From Nitrososphaerota archaeon (GTDB lineage: Archaea > Thermoproteota > Nitrososphaeria > Nitrososphaerales > Nitrosopumilaceae): a stretch of 57,832 nt of DNA. Position numbers and translations under genes: made by a program. This document shows, in pieces, positions 7,986 through 17,354 of the stretch (within the stretch, counting starts at the first letter, position 1; each line of letters opens with the position of its first letter). Location: contig JAGWFS010000002.1 of the NCBI GenBank assembly GCA_028867785.1, forward strand, positions 58,846 to 116,677, read 5' to 3'. A model generated the notes under the pieces. The model worked only from the letters and a program-made list of their open reading frames with translations, had not been told where the DNA came from and did not search any database.

Positions 7986-9272
7986 TTATTGAAGAAAATA
8001 TCCTCGTGATGCAAGCTTGTCATAAGTCTCTGGTTTTATGCAAAGTGGTTTTGTCGAGTCCTTGATGTGCAGCTCAAACGGCGGATAGCATTTTACTGAA
8101 TCAATTTGTGTTCCACTCTTGAGCTGCTGAGATGGTAAGGCAGTTACTGTGAAATTAATCGTATTGGTGTTTAGCTCATGAGTCGAATTTTCCCAAATCC
8201 ATTTGATAGTATCGTAGGCATGCCATGTGCCTGCTTTATGTGCTACAATTTGTGCACTAGACTTGGCACTGCAATCTTGTAATTCTGAAATCTCACTCTG
8301 TTGCATCTTTGTAGTACCATCTGGAAGTGTAAGATGATGTTCTACCAAAATGTCAGAACCCGGGCTTGTTATCAATCCAGTGACAGGATCTGTTTTTTCT
8401 TGCAAGTTGTCATCTGTTGGAGGTGTAAATGGACAAGATTTCAGAAATAAATTGATTTCATTGGTACCAATTGAAAAAGAAGGCGAATCTGTCCACATTG
8501 TGAGATCATATGATTTTGGAATCTTGGCATTATCTACTGAAAAATAGTCGTAAGAAAAACTTTCATCAGGAACATTACCAGTATAGTTTTCGTTTACAAG
8601 AAAATGAAATATCCCATTACTGTCAGTCCATTTCGGCATGGTAAAATTAAACACACCTTCTTCCTTGCCTGTCAAGTGTTTTGACTTTTGGTATATGATG
8701 TTACTTTGAGTATTTCCAGTAAAATTGTAGACAGTTACTTGCATGTTCACAGATGGAGTGTTACAATTATGAGTATCAAACGAGGTTCTTAGTGATGCTA
8801 CATCTCCAGGATGGAATCTGTACATATTCAAGGTGGAGTTGTCCAAGTAGTAGCATCTGTCTACTGACTGGAATTCAACGGGGCTGCTTTGGACAGTCAT
8901 CAGTTTTCCATTTTCTGTCCACTGGGCAGTTGCATAGATATGATATACTCCAGTAACGTTTGGCTTGAATGTGAAAATACTTGATGATTGACTACAAAAT
9001 GGAAGTGTATTGTTTTGTCCTAAAAAGTATACAGTTGAATTCCATGGAAAAAATGAATGGTATATTTTGATACTAGAATTGGTATGTGGATCTGGTGCTG
9101 GAGTAGGACAGATATTGCCTTGTAATGTTTGTGAGAGTCCAGTTTGTTTCATTTTGTCAGTTGGCCATATGTCAAAATAATGTTGTGTAGTTTGTGCAAA
9201 AGATGTATTTGATATCCCATACAGAAATACTGACAGTGAAAAAATAATTATTCCAAGATGCAGAGTTTTCAT
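7986..9272 (-). CDS. Secreted protein with thaumarchaeal C-terminal Cys motif
   Basis: A 428-residue exported protein. The N-terminal signal peptide has core LGIIIFSLSVFLYGIS with a likely cleavage after SFA. The body is beta-rich with many N-glycosylation-type sites (NSS, NST, NFT, NYT) and several Cys that could pair. The end carries CYPPFELHIKDSTKPLCIKP followed by a KLASRGY-type tail, a closing module I recognise from many ammonia-oxidiser secreted proteins (Cys, then PxCVKPxTxxxLxxRGW). The role is unknown; surface or periplasm-like location is the only firm inference. Gene and flanks are more AT-rich than the PHA locus. Confidence 0.75.
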   Translation of the reverse strand: MKTLHLGIIIFSLSVFLYGISNTSFAQTTQHYFDIWPTDKMKQTGLSQTLQGNICPTPAPDPHTNSSIKIYHSFFPWNSTVYFLGQNNTLPFCSQSSSIFTFKPNVTGVYHIYATAQWTENGKLMTVQSSPVEFQSVDRCYYLDNSTLNMYRFHPGDVASLRTSFDTHNCNTPSVNMQVTVYNFTGNTQSNIIYQKSKHLTGKEEGVFNFTMPKWTDSNGIFHFLVNENYTGNVPDESFSYDYFSVDNAKIPKSYDLTMWTDSPSFSIGTNEINLFLKSCPFTPPTDDNLQEKTDPVTGLITSPGSDILVEHHLTLPDGTTKMQQSEISELQDCSAKSSAQIVAHKAGTWHAYDTIKWIWENSTHELNTNTINFTVTALPSQQLKSGTQIDSVKCYPPFELHIKDSTKPLCIKPETYDKLASRGYFLQ

Positions 9273-9576
9273 TTTGTATTTGCTGTACAGGCATGGTTTA
9301 AAAAACCGACGTAGGTTTCTTCTAGTTTAATAAAAATCGCATGAGTGTGATGGTTCCAGCGATAACAGTTGTGGCGAGCCCTTTTGAACTCGTAATTTTA
9401 CTATTTAAAAAAATCTACAGGCCCGGGGGTTTCAAGCAACAGAACGTCTCGGAGAAATTGTCATGGAAAGGCAAGTTTGGAAGCAAGATCATTGCCATAT
9501 ATCGCATGGACTCGACAAACCATCCAGGTGTTTTTTAGGAAATTGATTAATAATGGCACAATGAACTAGTCTTATC
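9273..9576. other. Intergenic stretch without a supported gene
   Basis: It holds the promoter of the secreted protein on the left and of amt on the right (AT-rich GATTAATAAT near 9543-9552, about 27 nt before the amt start). A 65-codon frame at 9341-9538 has no promoter at suitable spacing and no recognisable product, so I do not call it. Confidence 0.5.
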
Positions 9577-10827
9577 TTGCCAATAGACACTGGTGACTCT
9601 GCATGGGTCATGATAGCTTCCTGTCTGGTTCTGCTCATGACGCCGGCCCTTGGAATGTTCGAGGCCGGTTTACTACGAAGAAAAAACGTTGTGTCAGTGT
9701 TCATGCAGGTCTTCTTTGGCCTTGCCCTGCTGAGCGTAATGTGGTTCACGTTTGGATTTAGTCTGGCATTTGGTCCTGACACAGGGGCAGGAATCACAGG
9801 AAATCTGGACTGGGCCTTTCTCCAGGGGGTTCCTCAACATGACTCTATAAAATATGCCCCAATGATTCCAGGCGTTCTCTTTGCAATGTTTCAGATGATG
9901 TTTGCAGTGATTACACCGCTGATTCTTACTGGCGCCGTGGCAGAACGCATGAAGTTTAGTGCATATGTTTTATTTATCGTAGCCTGGAGCGGCCTGATCT
10001 ACTATCCTATGGTTCACTGGATATGGGGAAACGGATGGCTGCATAGTCTGGGCGTAGTTGATTTTGCAGGAGGGATAATAATCCACACCACCACCGGGGT
10101 TGGTGGCATAGCAGCGGCACTCGTACTTGGCAGAAGATTGAACTTTGGACCTGGCATAATGGTGCCTCACAGCATACCTCTTGCGGTGCTTGGCTCTTCA
10201 CTTCTCTGGCTTGGCTGGTTTGGATTCAACGCAGGAAGTGCATACGCCGCAGGAGGAACATCGGGTCTTGCAATAATCAACACTCAGATTGCGTCAGCTG
10301 TCTCTGCACTGATCTGGGTGGTAATATACTGGGTAAGGACAAAGAAATCAAGTGTGATTGCAGCAATCAATGGCGCAGTTGCAGGTCTTGCAGGAATTAC
10401 TCCTGCGTCAGGATACGTCGGAGTTGAATATGCATTTGTTATAGGTATCATATGTGGAGTGGCATCCTCACTCGCAGTACCGCTCTTCAAGTCGCGATGG
10501 AAGATTGACGACGCGCTGGATATTGGTTCAGTGCATGGTGTTGCTGGCATACTGGGTTCTTTACTTGTAGGTGTGTTTGCAAGCTCGCTGGTAAACCATG
10601 CTGGTGTCAATGGTCTACTGTTTGGAAATTGGCATCAGCTTGAAGCTCAGGCAATAGGTGTGGGTATTGCAGTGTTGATGGGCTTTGGAGGCACATGGTT
10701 GATCTTAAAAGTGCTCCAGGCGCTAATCCCAATACGTGTCTCCCCAAAAGTGGAAGAATCTGGACTGGATATAGAAGAGCATGCAGAACGTGCATATTCA
10801 GACGAAGACGAATTTGGTAAGATGTAA
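9577..10827 (+). CDS. amt: Ammonium transporter, Amt family
   Basis: Imports ammonium, the energy and nitrogen substrate of an ammonia oxidiser. The 416-residue protein has about 11 membrane helices and the Amt twin-histidine pore: His170 in DFAGGIIIH and His320 in DIGSVHGVAG. The signature region WFGFNAGSAYAAGG is present. The acidic cytosolic tail (EEHAERAYSDEDEF) could meet a PII protein, though none is encoded here. The start is TTG 9577; the AT-rich box about 27 nt upstream favours a leaderless mRNA. It is single, with a zinc-finger microprotein gene 53 nt downstream. Confidence 0.95.
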   Translation: MPIDTGDSAWVMIASCLVLLMTPALGMFEAGLLRRKNVVSVFMQVFFGLALLSVMWFTFGFSLAFGPDTGAGITGNLDWAFLQGVPQHDSIKYAPMIPGVLFAMFQMMFAVITPLILTGAVAERMKFSAYVLFIVAWSGLIYYPMVHWIWGNGWLHSLGVVDFAGGIIIHTTTGVGGIAAALVLGRRLNFGPGIMVPHSIPLAVLGSSLLWLGWFGFNAGSAYAAGGTSGLAIINTQIASAVSALIWVVIYWVRTKKSSVIAAINGAVAGLAGITPASGYVGVEYAFVIGIICGVASSLAVPLFKSRWKIDDALDIGSVHGVAGILGSLLVGVFASSLVNHAGVNGLLFGNWHQLEAQAIGVGIAVLMGFGGTWLILKVLQALIPIRVSPKVEESGLDIEEHAERAYSDEDEFGKM

Positions 10828-10880
10828 TCTGAAAAGATAGAATACCTTAAAATAGAAAATTTTCCAATTCTTTATTATTC

Positions 10881-11036
10881 ATGACAGGATTTGAGAAAGA
10901 CTGCCCAATATGCAAGAAAACATTTTCCAGCCTCCTTGAATATACGACACACCTTGGAAAAGATCACAGTGATATCCCGATTGAGATAATACTGAAGATG
11001 GACAAGGAAGACAAGTGGAGCATGGCAGACAAGTAG
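10881..11036 (+). CDS. C2H2 zinc-finger microprotein
   Basis: A 51-residue protein with one classical C2H2 finger, CPICKKTF...H...H (Cys8, Cys11, His24, His29), and an acidic/basic tail ending KWSMADK. A CTTAAAAT box about 28 nt before the ATG predicts a leaderless mRNA, which supports expression. Single-finger proteins of this size are common in ammonia-oxidising archaea and are thought to bind nucleic acid or protein. The gene follows amt in the same direction but has its own promoter. Confidence 0.75.
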   Translation: MTGFEKDCPICKKTFSSLLEYTTHLGKDHSDIPIEIILKMDKEDKWSMADK

Positions 11037-11043
11037 CTTTATC

Positions 11044-11334
11044 TTATACGTTGATCTTTTCTATGAATTGCTCTATCGACTTGTTGTATCTGAACTCTCG
11101 GAGAAAGTCCTCGATGGACCCTACTGCCTCAAGGTAGTAGGACTTGCCAAACACTTCTTTTAGGATCTCGCGTAGGAATTGTGGGCTGTCATACGAGTCT
11201 GATATTGTACAGTTGTATCTTTCATGAAGCAGTGTCTCGACTTTATCAAAAACTGGCTTACCAATGTGCAGCAATGCCTGTTCTACGGCCAAACCTACCA
11301 GTATGCTTTCTGCTCGCCCATGGTTCCTGTTCAC
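11044..11334 (-). CDS. Small NitrOD5-like domain protein
   Basis: A 96-residue protein with helix-turn pattern ESILVGLAVEQALLHIGKPV then ERYNCTISDSYDSPQFLREI and a terminal helix. This resembles the thaumarchaeal output domain NitrOD5, found alone or attached to signalling proteins; the assignment comes from memory of the pattern and needs an HMM search. Start GTG 11334 has TATTAAAG about 25-30 nt upstream. It is convergent with the zinc-finger gene, 7 nt apart. It may be a response-regulator-type output module. Confidence 0.6.
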   Translation of the reverse strand: MNRNHGRAESILVGLAVEQALLHIGKPVFDKVETLLHERYNCTISDSYDSPQFLREILKEVFGKSYYLEAVGSIEDFLREFRYNKSIEQFIEKINV

Positions 11335-11747
11335 AACTGTCTCTTGCCGGCTTTAATACTAAAGAGCAATGGACGAATACCTGCTCTTTTTGATTCCAAA
11401 TTGGAATATTGCTTGAAATTATTTCATCCCAAATCCTGTCATGTGCTCTGACGGAAATTATAAAACCTATGCGTCATTTATCGAAGAGGCATATCTCCAA
11501 GGTATCTGATAATCTGCGGCTGTTTTTTACACTGGTAACTTTCGGTTAATGCGTAAAGGGTATCATTTTTGACCATCAAATACATGCTTCATGTTGTTGT
11601 CAATACGACAATCCTTTATATTCATACATGTAGAAAAAATGCATTACTCAGCAATTAGATGTAGTTTGCAACGATGAATATTATTCAGAACAGTCATTTT
11701 TTTTATAGAAAATTCTTATAGAACTATGTTCTAGATTAATATGAGTA
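11335..11747. other. AT-rich intergenic region
   Basis: It contains the promoter of the NitrOD5-like gene and, at the right end, TTCTTATA at 11713-11720 ahead of the next gene. I see no gene, clear hairpin or repeat in the rest. Confidence 0.5.
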
Positions 11748-11933
11748 ATGGCACATGGAAACGTAACTTGTGAGATCCGATTCACAAGTGATGCCGAGAA
11801 AGCTAAGGCGTTTTATGAATTGGCACATTCTAAAGCACAATTCACTGGTATTGATAAAGATACCCTCGTTATAGGGAAAAAGATTTGTTCGTTACTTGAA
11901 AGTAAGAACATAAAATACCAGCACATCAAATAG
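11748..11933 (+). CDS. Hypothetical 61-residue protein
   Basis: Sequence pattern CEIRFTSDAEKAKAFYELAH then strand TLVIGKKICSLLESKNIKY suggests a small alpha/beta fold. There is no recognised family, signal or membrane segment. It lies 7 nt before the next gene, so they are probably cotranscribed. A TTCTTATA box about 30 nt upstream gives a promoter. Base composition is lower in G+C than in the PHA locus, fitting acquired or lineage-specific DNA. Confidence 0.5.
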   Translation: MAHGNVTCEIRFTSDAEKAKAFYELAHSKAQFTGIDKDTLVIGKKICSLLESKNIKYQHIK

Positions 11934-11940
11934 CCAAACA

Positions 11941-12276
11941 TTGTCTGATCTTAAAGTAGAAATTTTACTTCCGCTTTATTATAATAAAGATAAGAACGGA
12001 AGACGCAAAAAAATTGGGGGCGAGCATTATTTAAAAACTTATGAGGAGATTGTTGAGAAATTTGGCGGTTGTACTCAAGATAATATTCCGTTACTAGGTG
12101 GATGGAAAGACCCAATAACAAAAGAAAGAATCGAGGATGAAAATATCACTTGGTGGGTCGTTTGTAAGAATGATAGTAGCAATATCAAATTCCTTCGTCA
12201 ATTCAAGACTAGACTAAAGAGAAGATTTCAACAGAAAGACATTATGATTTATTATATAGTAATAAACAGACTCTAA
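11941..12276 (+). CDS. Hypothetical protein with GGWxDPxTxxxxEDE motif
   Basis: A 111-residue protein starting at TTG 11941. It has a conserved-looking core GGWKDPITKERIEDENITWW and ends in a basic helix KFLRQFKTRLKRRFQQKD. I recall similar small proteins of unknown function scattered in bacteria and archaea, but cannot name a family. Its A+T-rich composition matches the preceding gene, with which it likely forms an operon. Possible horizontal origin. Confidence 0.55.
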   Translation: MSDLKVEILLPLYYNKDKNGRRKKIGGEHYLKTYEEIVEKFGGCTQDNIPLLGGWKDPITKERIEDENITWWVVCKNDSSNIKFLRQFKTRLKRRFQQKDIMIYYIVINRL

Positions 12277-12368
12277 TCGCATCAACCGCCTTTTTACAGG
12301 TATAAAAGCAACCACGACTTGACAGAATCTCGCCAAGGAATTTTAAAGGGAATAGAGAGGTAAGTGTA

Positions 12369-13073
12369 GTGTCTGAAAAAGAAAAGGAACCTGATCTCTC
12401 CGTGCAGCCGGAAGAGTATATTGAGGTGATAAGCACTGAAGACGAGAGAATCAAGATAATCGGCGAGGAGCTGGCAAATGATACGGGGAGGGCCATATTT
12501 GGAAAGATCTCGCAGGGAGTAACAAGCTCAAACGAGCTTGCAAAGGCACTTGAGATATCGCTGCCCCTTGTCAACTGGCACATAAACAGGCTTTTGGGGG
12601 TCGGGCTGATAAAGGTGGAAAAAGTAGAGATGAGCCAGAAAAACAAGCAGATGAAGTATTATGCGCCAGTCAAGACCGCGCTTGTAATAATACCGCCCGA
12701 GGGCACCTCTGATAAGGGCGCCTCGTCAAAAAAAGAGACTGTACTCATGAAACTGCGGCACTATATGGCAGGAATTGCATCATTTGTCGTGGGAGCCTCT
12801 GGAATTTATCTTGCAGAAAAAAACCAATCCGAACAACAGATATCATATGTTCCAGAGACTGCGACCGCGCCGCAGGCATCGATGCATGCAGCGCTCAAGG
12901 CTGCCCCTCTTGCAGCTCCTGTACCGCAACCCGCACCGTCAATGTTCTCAGGTGAACCTGTGACAATACTTGTTGCACTGCTTGGAGGATGCGCCTTTTT
13001 TTGTGCCGTATTTTTTGGGATAAAGCTTGTGAAGCGTGCAAAAAACAAAAAATCAAAACAGGCAACAAGATAG
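12369..13073 (+). CDS. Membrane-anchored winged-helix transcription regulator
   Basis: A 234-residue protein. Residues 30-100 form an ArsR/IclR-like winged helix (RAIFGKISQGVTSSNELAKA, then LVNWHINRLLGVGLIKVEKV), followed by a first membrane segment (HYMAGIASFVVGASGIYLAE), an Ala/Pro-rich external linker and a second segment (VTILVALLGGCAFFCAVFFG) with a basic Lys-rich end. This architecture would couple an external signal to DNA binding. GTG 12369 lies about 27 nt after TTTTAAAG, supporting a leaderless start. Its target is unknown; the SIMPL gene follows downstream. Confidence 0.8.
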   Translation: MSEKEKEPDLSVQPEEYIEVISTEDERIKIIGEELANDTGRAIFGKISQGVTSSNELAKALEISLPLVNWHINRLLGVGLIKVEKVEMSQKNKQMKYYAPVKTALVIIPPEGTSDKGASSKKETVLMKLRHYMAGIASFVVGASGIYLAEKNQSEQQISYVPETATAPQASMHAALKAAPLAAPVPQPAPSMFSGEPVTILVALLGGCAFFCAVFFGIKLVKRAKNKKSKQATR

Positions 13074-13196
13074 ATTTTTCCTGTATTGATCAATAAAGAA
13101 AAAAATTTCAGCGATGCATCATTTTTACATGATTTTTTTGCATAAAATTAAGTTAAATTGAAATTTAATCAAAGGCTATAAGCTCTGGCATTTATT

Positions 13197-13997
13197 ATGA
13201 TGCTAATGACAAACAAAACAAAAACAGTTCTGGCAGCAATTGCCGCAATTGCAATTGTATCTACAGCAGTATTTGCCGGGATGCAATCTTCTGGTGACAA
13301 GGCATATGCACAGCAGGTTCCGAACTTTTACCAGCCTCCACAAAACACGATATCTGTGACCGGAACTGCCACTGTCTCAGTCTTTCCAGATCTTGTCAAC
13401 ATTCAGCTGGGAGTTGACACGCAGGCAACGACTGCACAAGACGCAATGAACCAAAATGCGCAGGCAATGAATACAACAGCATCTGCAATACAGAGCCTTG
13501 GCATCACAAATGCCGAGATCAGTACAACAGACTTTACAATCCAGCCGGTCTACAACAACACTGGTCCGTATCCTCCATACAATGAGTACAAAAGTGAATT
13601 TGTTGGATACAAGGTATCAAACACACTGCTCATTAAAACAACAAAGCTTGGACTTGCAGGAAAGATACTTGACACGGCAGTAGGGGCGGGAGCAAACAGG
13701 GTAGACAGCGTATCGTACTCACTCTCTCCGGCAAAGCAGCAAAGCATCCAAAACAGCCTGCTTGCCAGCGCCATTCAGGATGCCCAGTCAAGAGCACAAA
13801 AGGCACTAATGCCTCTTGGCCAGAAAATAACCGGGGTAAAATCGGTAGACCTCTCCGGGTTCATCATGCCACAGCCAGTTCCGCTCTACAACAAGATGAG
13901 CATGGCTGCATCTCAGGCGGTACAGACTCCTGTATTTGCATCAAACCAGGACATCACAACAAGCGTCAATGTCATTTTCCTAATTGGAGCACAGTAA
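13197..13997 (+). CDS. Secreted SIMPL (DUF541) domain protein
   Basis: A 266-residue exported protein. A signal peptide (LAAIAAIAIVSTAVFAGM) is followed by the SIMPL domain: ISVTGTATVSVFPDLVNIQL (residues 50-70), the Asn/Gln-rich helix MNQNAQAMNTTASAIQSLGI and the second repeat ending DITTSVNVIFLIG. SIMPL proteins (BP26-like) can form oligomeric channels or protect against oxidative stress; the role in archaea is unknown. Several ATGs compete for the start (13197, 13200 and 13206), with little effect on the product. Confidence 0.85.
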   Translation: MMLMTNKTKTVLAAIAAIAIVSTAVFAGMQSSGDKAYAQQVPNFYQPPQNTISVTGTATVSVFPDLVNIQLGVDTQATTAQDAMNQNAQAMNTTASAIQSLGITNAEISTTDFTIQPVYNNTGPYPPYNEYKSEFVGYKVSNTLLIKTTKLGLAGKILDTAVGAGANRVDSVSYSLSPAKQQSIQNSLLASAIQDAQSRAQKALMPLGQKITGVKSVDLSGFIMPQPVPLYNKMSMAASQAVQTPVFASNQDITTSVNVIFLIGAQ

Positions 13998-14071
13998 CTC
14001 CTACTCTTTTTATTTTTACGGTACACAGGACTCTAAAAATTTCATATACTATGGACGCGTAATATTACGGA

Positions 14072-14302
14072 TTGGAGACGGCCTATGTGATGATCACTTG
14101 CGAGATGGGGTCAGAAAGTTTAATCATAGAAAAAATAAAGCCAATTCAGGGCGTCAGGGAAGTAACAGGCGTATTTGGGAACTATGACGTGCTGGTAAAA
14201 ATCCAGTCTGCAAAGATTGAGGAGATTAGCGGAACCATAATTGCGAACATTCGCAGACTGGAAAAGATCCGGTGCACCACAACACTAGTGTGTGCCAACT
14301 GA
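14072..14302 (+). CDS. Stand-alone Lrp/AsnC ligand-binding (RAM) domain protein, copy 1
   Basis: A 76-residue alpha-beta sandwich: ETAYVMITCEMGSESLIIEK, then VREVTGVFGNYDVLVKIQS and the terminal strand RCTTTLVC. This is the effector-binding half of Lrp/AsnC regulators without the DNA-binding helix-turn-helix. Such proteins bind amino acids and form rings, or pair with full regulators. The start is TTG 14072. A paralogue is at 34863-35093. It stands alone. Confidence 0.85.
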   Translation: METAYVMITCEMGSESLIIEKIKPIQGVREVTGVFGNYDVLVKIQSAKIEEISGTIIANIRRLEKIRCTTTLVCAN

Positions 14303-14399
14303 ACGTAAACGACATGACCCGGAAAGGGATTTGCCATCGAAAGATTTGCTGCGCTGCAAATAAGAATATCTTTTAAGGCGGCAGGTACCCAGCTGTATC

Positions 14400-15347
14400 A
14401 TGGAAATAATGGGCAGGGGCTTTGTGCAAATAATGCACGAGATCCCGTCCTACATGCACATATTTTCCAAGTTTGCGGCATACCGGTTATTTAACAAGCG
14501 CAGTCCGATATACGGCTCTGCTGATATAATCAACGTGTGCAACCTGCACTGCGAGCACTGCTACTGGTGGCTCAACAGGAAGGAAAACGAGGAGCTCACA
14601 GTAGAGCAGTGGAAAAAAGTAATAGACGAGAAATTCAAGAAAAACCACGTCTTCATAATTACACTTGTAGGGGGAGAGCCCACGATGAGGCCGGACGTCA
14701 TTGAACTGTTCGTAAAAGAGTTCCCAAAAAGAATCTGCATAGTGTCAAACGGAACGTTTCCACTAAAGCGCTACAAGGACCTGTACTTTTACTGGATATC
14801 GATAGACGGCACAAAGGAGATTCATGACAAGATTCGGGGAAACGGTGCATGGGACAAGACAAGAAAGAATGTCACCGACTATGTTGAAAAAAACGGCAAG
14901 CTTGCATACAAGGACATCTGGATAACAATGACGATAAACTCGCTAAACTACAAGACCGTAAAAAACGTAATCGAGGACTGGTCGGAACACTCTAACAAGA
15001 TTGGGTTCCAGTTCCACACGCCGTTTATGAAAAACGATCCACTCTGGATGCCGTTTGGGGAGGAAAGGACACGGGTCGTTGACGAGATAATGTCGATGAG
15101 AAAGACATATCCTGATTACATCATAAATCCTGACAGCCAGCTTGAACTGATGAAGAGAAACTGGGGCGGCAGGGGGACGACACCTGTAGACTGTCCTACC
15201 TGGGCCATAATATCGGTAGACCATATGGGAAGAGAAAAGATGCCCTGCTGCATTGGAAGCGCAGAAGCCAAGTCGATGAAACCGATCTGCGAGGACTGCG
15301 GCCTTGGGTGCTACTCTGTTCTGGTGGGCTATGGCATGAAGGGATAG
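14400..15347 (+). CDS. Radical SAM protein with C-terminal Cys cluster
   Basis: A 315-residue enzyme. Cys47, Cys51 and Cys54 in CNLHCEHCYWW bind the radical-SAM [4Fe-4S] cluster; GGEPTMRP is the SAM-contacting GGE motif, followed by IVSNGT. The C-terminus has six more Cys (DCPTW, PCCIG, ICEDCGLGC), fitting a SPASM-like auxiliary cluster. The reaction is unknown. The N-terminal helical region resembles radical SAM proteins acting on lipids or peptides, but I cannot tell which. It is not the tetraether synthase size. It is monocistronic, convergent with the surface-protein gene. Confidence 0.88.
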   Translation: MEIMGRGFVQIMHEIPSYMHIFSKFAAYRLFNKRSPIYGSADIINVCNLHCEHCYWWLNRKENEELTVEQWKKVIDEKFKKNHVFIITLVGGEPTMRPDVIELFVKEFPKRICIVSNGTFPLKRYKDLYFYWISIDGTKEIHDKIRGNGAWDKTRKNVTDYVEKNGKLAYKDIWITMTINSLNYKTVKNVIEDWSEHSNKIGFQFHTPFMKNDPLWMPFGEERTRVVDEIMSMRKTYPDYIINPDSQLELMKRNWGGRGTTPVDCPTWAIISVDHMGREKMPCCIGSAEAKSMKPICEDCGLGCYSVLVGYGMKG

Positions 15348-15350
15348 GTT

Positions 15351-16775
15351 CTATCTCATCTTCAGCGTGTTTCTTGTCTTTGTAAAAAATATCATCAACC
15401 CAAACACTGCTGCAAGCATGGTAAGAGAAGCAAGCGGAAACTCTGGAACAGTGCTCTGGCTTGAGTTTTCTGCGGCTTGGCTGCTCACTGTAGCGGGAAA
15501 CTCTGTGGATGCAAAGCTGCTCCCGTTTAGATTCTCAAACGCTATCGTGATGGCGCCAGTGTAATCTGGCGGGAACGGAACGCTGATGGTATCGCCGTTA
15601 TCCGAGTCGGCAGTCCTTCCTACCTGGTGGAATATCGCCCCGTTTTTTCCCTCCAGTACCGAAAAGTCATACGGGATGGAGCCAACAGTCTTGTTCATCC
15701 TGTATGGGTCCAGTATCTTAAAGCTGAACTGAGCGGTGGTGCCAGGCAGGATCGCCGGGGGATCCCAGCTCAGCGCTATTTTATACTGGGCATTTCTTGT
15801 AAATTGTATCACTGGAAACGCATTGTCAGTGCTTGGCCTCAAGGCAAACGTCATCTCTTGTCCCGGATCCTTTTGCTCTGACTGGAGGCTTTGCACGTTT
15901 GACTTGTATAAAATCAGGTGCACAATCCTGTATGCATCCATGGAATAGTCGTCTATTGATATCAGCTTGTCTGGTATCTTGATGTTGTTGACATAGGCAT
16001 CGTACTTTGTCACGACAAAGTCTCCAAGCGCTCTTGGTATCCTTATTTCCTGATGCACTACAGTAAGCTGTCCTATGTTCTGGTCAGACCAGTCAAAGGG
16101 CATTGTAAAGTTGACAAATTTTGTTGCAGGATCATATTTTATGTCGTGAATCTGGTCATAGTATGCTATTATCTGGATCTGATGTGTCCCATAGTTTGGG
16201 TCGTTGATTGTCAGATTGTCGTACTCTGGAATCGATATGCCGGCATTGTATGTCTTGCTGACTTGGTTATCATAGGCCCCCATGGTAATTACCTCAATCT
16301 TGAACCGGTACAATCCGCCTGTGTTAAAGACCTGGCCCTTTACGTCATAGTTTCCGCTGTCCTGCCCGAAAAGACCGGAGAGCAGCCCTCCCTTCTCGTC
16401 AAACGTCGTGTTTCCTGTCTGCTGCGGATAAAAGTTCAAGATGAAGTTTCCGCTGTCGCTTTTGAATATGTGTCCAAACACTGCATTTTGTCCCTTGAAT
16501 GCGGATATTGCAAGCGTTGCATCTGGAATTGGTTTTTGTGTGTCGGCATCCATTAGAACCAAATTCAGCTGTGTTCCTGCATGATTGTTGTCAATTAAAA
16601 ATGGAATAGAACCAATAGTGAGTGTAACATTTGTCGTTCCAATCAGTGATGGTGGGAGGGTCTCGCTTGCAAGCCCGTCTCCATAAGCTTTCAGAACAAG
16701 GAAAGACAAAGATGCAAGCACCACAATGGAAAAAAAGTAGATGACTTTCACGACGTGTCGCTCATTTTTATGCAT
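15351..16775 (-). CDS. PEF-CTERM-like surface protein 1
   Basis: A 474-residue secreted protein with an N-terminal signal anchor (VIYFFSIVVLASLSFLVLKA), Ig-like/beta domains with many Asn-X-Ser/Thr sites, a Ser/Gln-rich linker and a C-terminal sorting-like tail: VPEFPLASLTMLAAVFGLMI followed by a basic TKTRN. This is the PEF(G)-CTERM arrangement believed to be processed by a thaumarchaeal archaeosortase. Ig domains include PIPDATLAISAFKGQNAVFG, as in carboxypeptidase-regulatory folds. Function unknown; likely cell-surface exposed. Two more proteins here have related tails. Confidence 0.78.
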   Translation of the reverse strand: MHKNERHVVKVIYFFSIVVLASLSFLVLKAYGDGLASETLPPSLIGTTNVTLTIGSIPFLIDNNHAGTQLNLVLMDADTQKPIPDATLAISAFKGQNAVFGHIFKSDSGNFILNFYPQQTGNTTFDEKGGLLSGLFGQDSGNYDVKGQVFNTGGLYRFKIEVITMGAYDNQVSKTYNAGISIPEYDNLTINDPNYGTHQIQIIAYYDQIHDIKYDPATKFVNFTMPFDWSDQNIGQLTVVHQEIRIPRALGDFVVTKYDAYVNNIKIPDKLISIDDYSMDAYRIVHLILYKSNVQSLQSEQKDPGQEMTFALRPSTDNAFPVIQFTRNAQYKIALSWDPPAILPGTTAQFSFKILDPYRMNKTVGSIPYDFSVLEGKNGAIFHQVGRTADSDNGDTISVPFPPDYTGAITIAFENLNGSSFASTEFPATVSSQAAENSSQSTVPEFPLASLTMLAAVFGLMIFFTKTRNTLKMR

Positions 16776-16850
16776 TAAAACGACTCTAAATAAACTCTGA
16801 ACATTACTCTCACGATATCACAGTATGCTGTAGGTTGTATGTGAATTACT

Positions 16851-17354
16851 TCAAAGCAGAGAAAATGTATCTGCAAGACGATCCGCAGAACTCTCAAGTA
16901 TGCTTGGGTGATACTTGTCTATGACCTTGCGTAGTTTTTCGACATCTCTGATGTTATACTTTTTCCTAAGATTGACAAGCCTACTCTCAACAATGTTGTC
17001 CTTTACTACCTGTGAAAGGCATGATGACACAGTTGCTGGGGATTTCTGTATCCTTTCAACCAGTTCGTTAAATGACAATGTATCGTATTGCAACAAAGCT
17101 GCAAGTATCTGCTTGGGGGTTTCTTGTCTTAGGTTTCTGATTAGCAGCGTCTCCTCATCTGATACGCCAGGAGGGTAGAATCTTGTCTGACCTGGACTGC
17201 GTTCTATTCTCACAACGCCCTCTCTTTCAAGCTTGGTCGCATAATGCTGGAGTACGCCATTTTTCATTCCAGTCTCTCGCATTATCTCGCAAAACTTGAT
17301 ACCGGGGTTTTTTTCAATGACTAGAATTATTTGCATTGTTCTGTTCACGTTCAA
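16851..17354 (-). CDS. Tandem winged-helix transcription regulator
   Basis: A 167-residue protein with two winged-helix units: residues 1-65 (MQIILVIEKNPGIKFCEIMR, LQHYATKLEREGVVRIERS) and residues 75-135 (ILAALLQYDTLSFNELVERI, PATVSSCLSQVVKDNIVESR). The family is MarR/ArsR-like. Its start overlaps the stop of the 4-TM gene by 4 nt, so the pair are coexpressed and the membrane protein may be a sensor or a regulated target. The copper operon lies about 650 nt upstream on the same strand. Confidence 0.75.
   Translation of the reverse strand: MNVNRTMQIILVIEKNPGIKFCEIMRETGMKNGVLQHYATKLEREGVVRIERSPGQTRFYPPGVSDEETLLIRNLRQETPKQILAALLQYDTLSFNELVERIQKSPATVSSCLSQVVKDNIVESRLVNLRKKYNIRDVEKLRKVIDKYHPSILESSADRLADTFSLL

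Noticed and set aside
9341-9538. 65-codon + frame in the gap before amt
   Set aside because: No promoter at suitable spacing, no recognised motif; AT box placement fits the amt promoter region instead.
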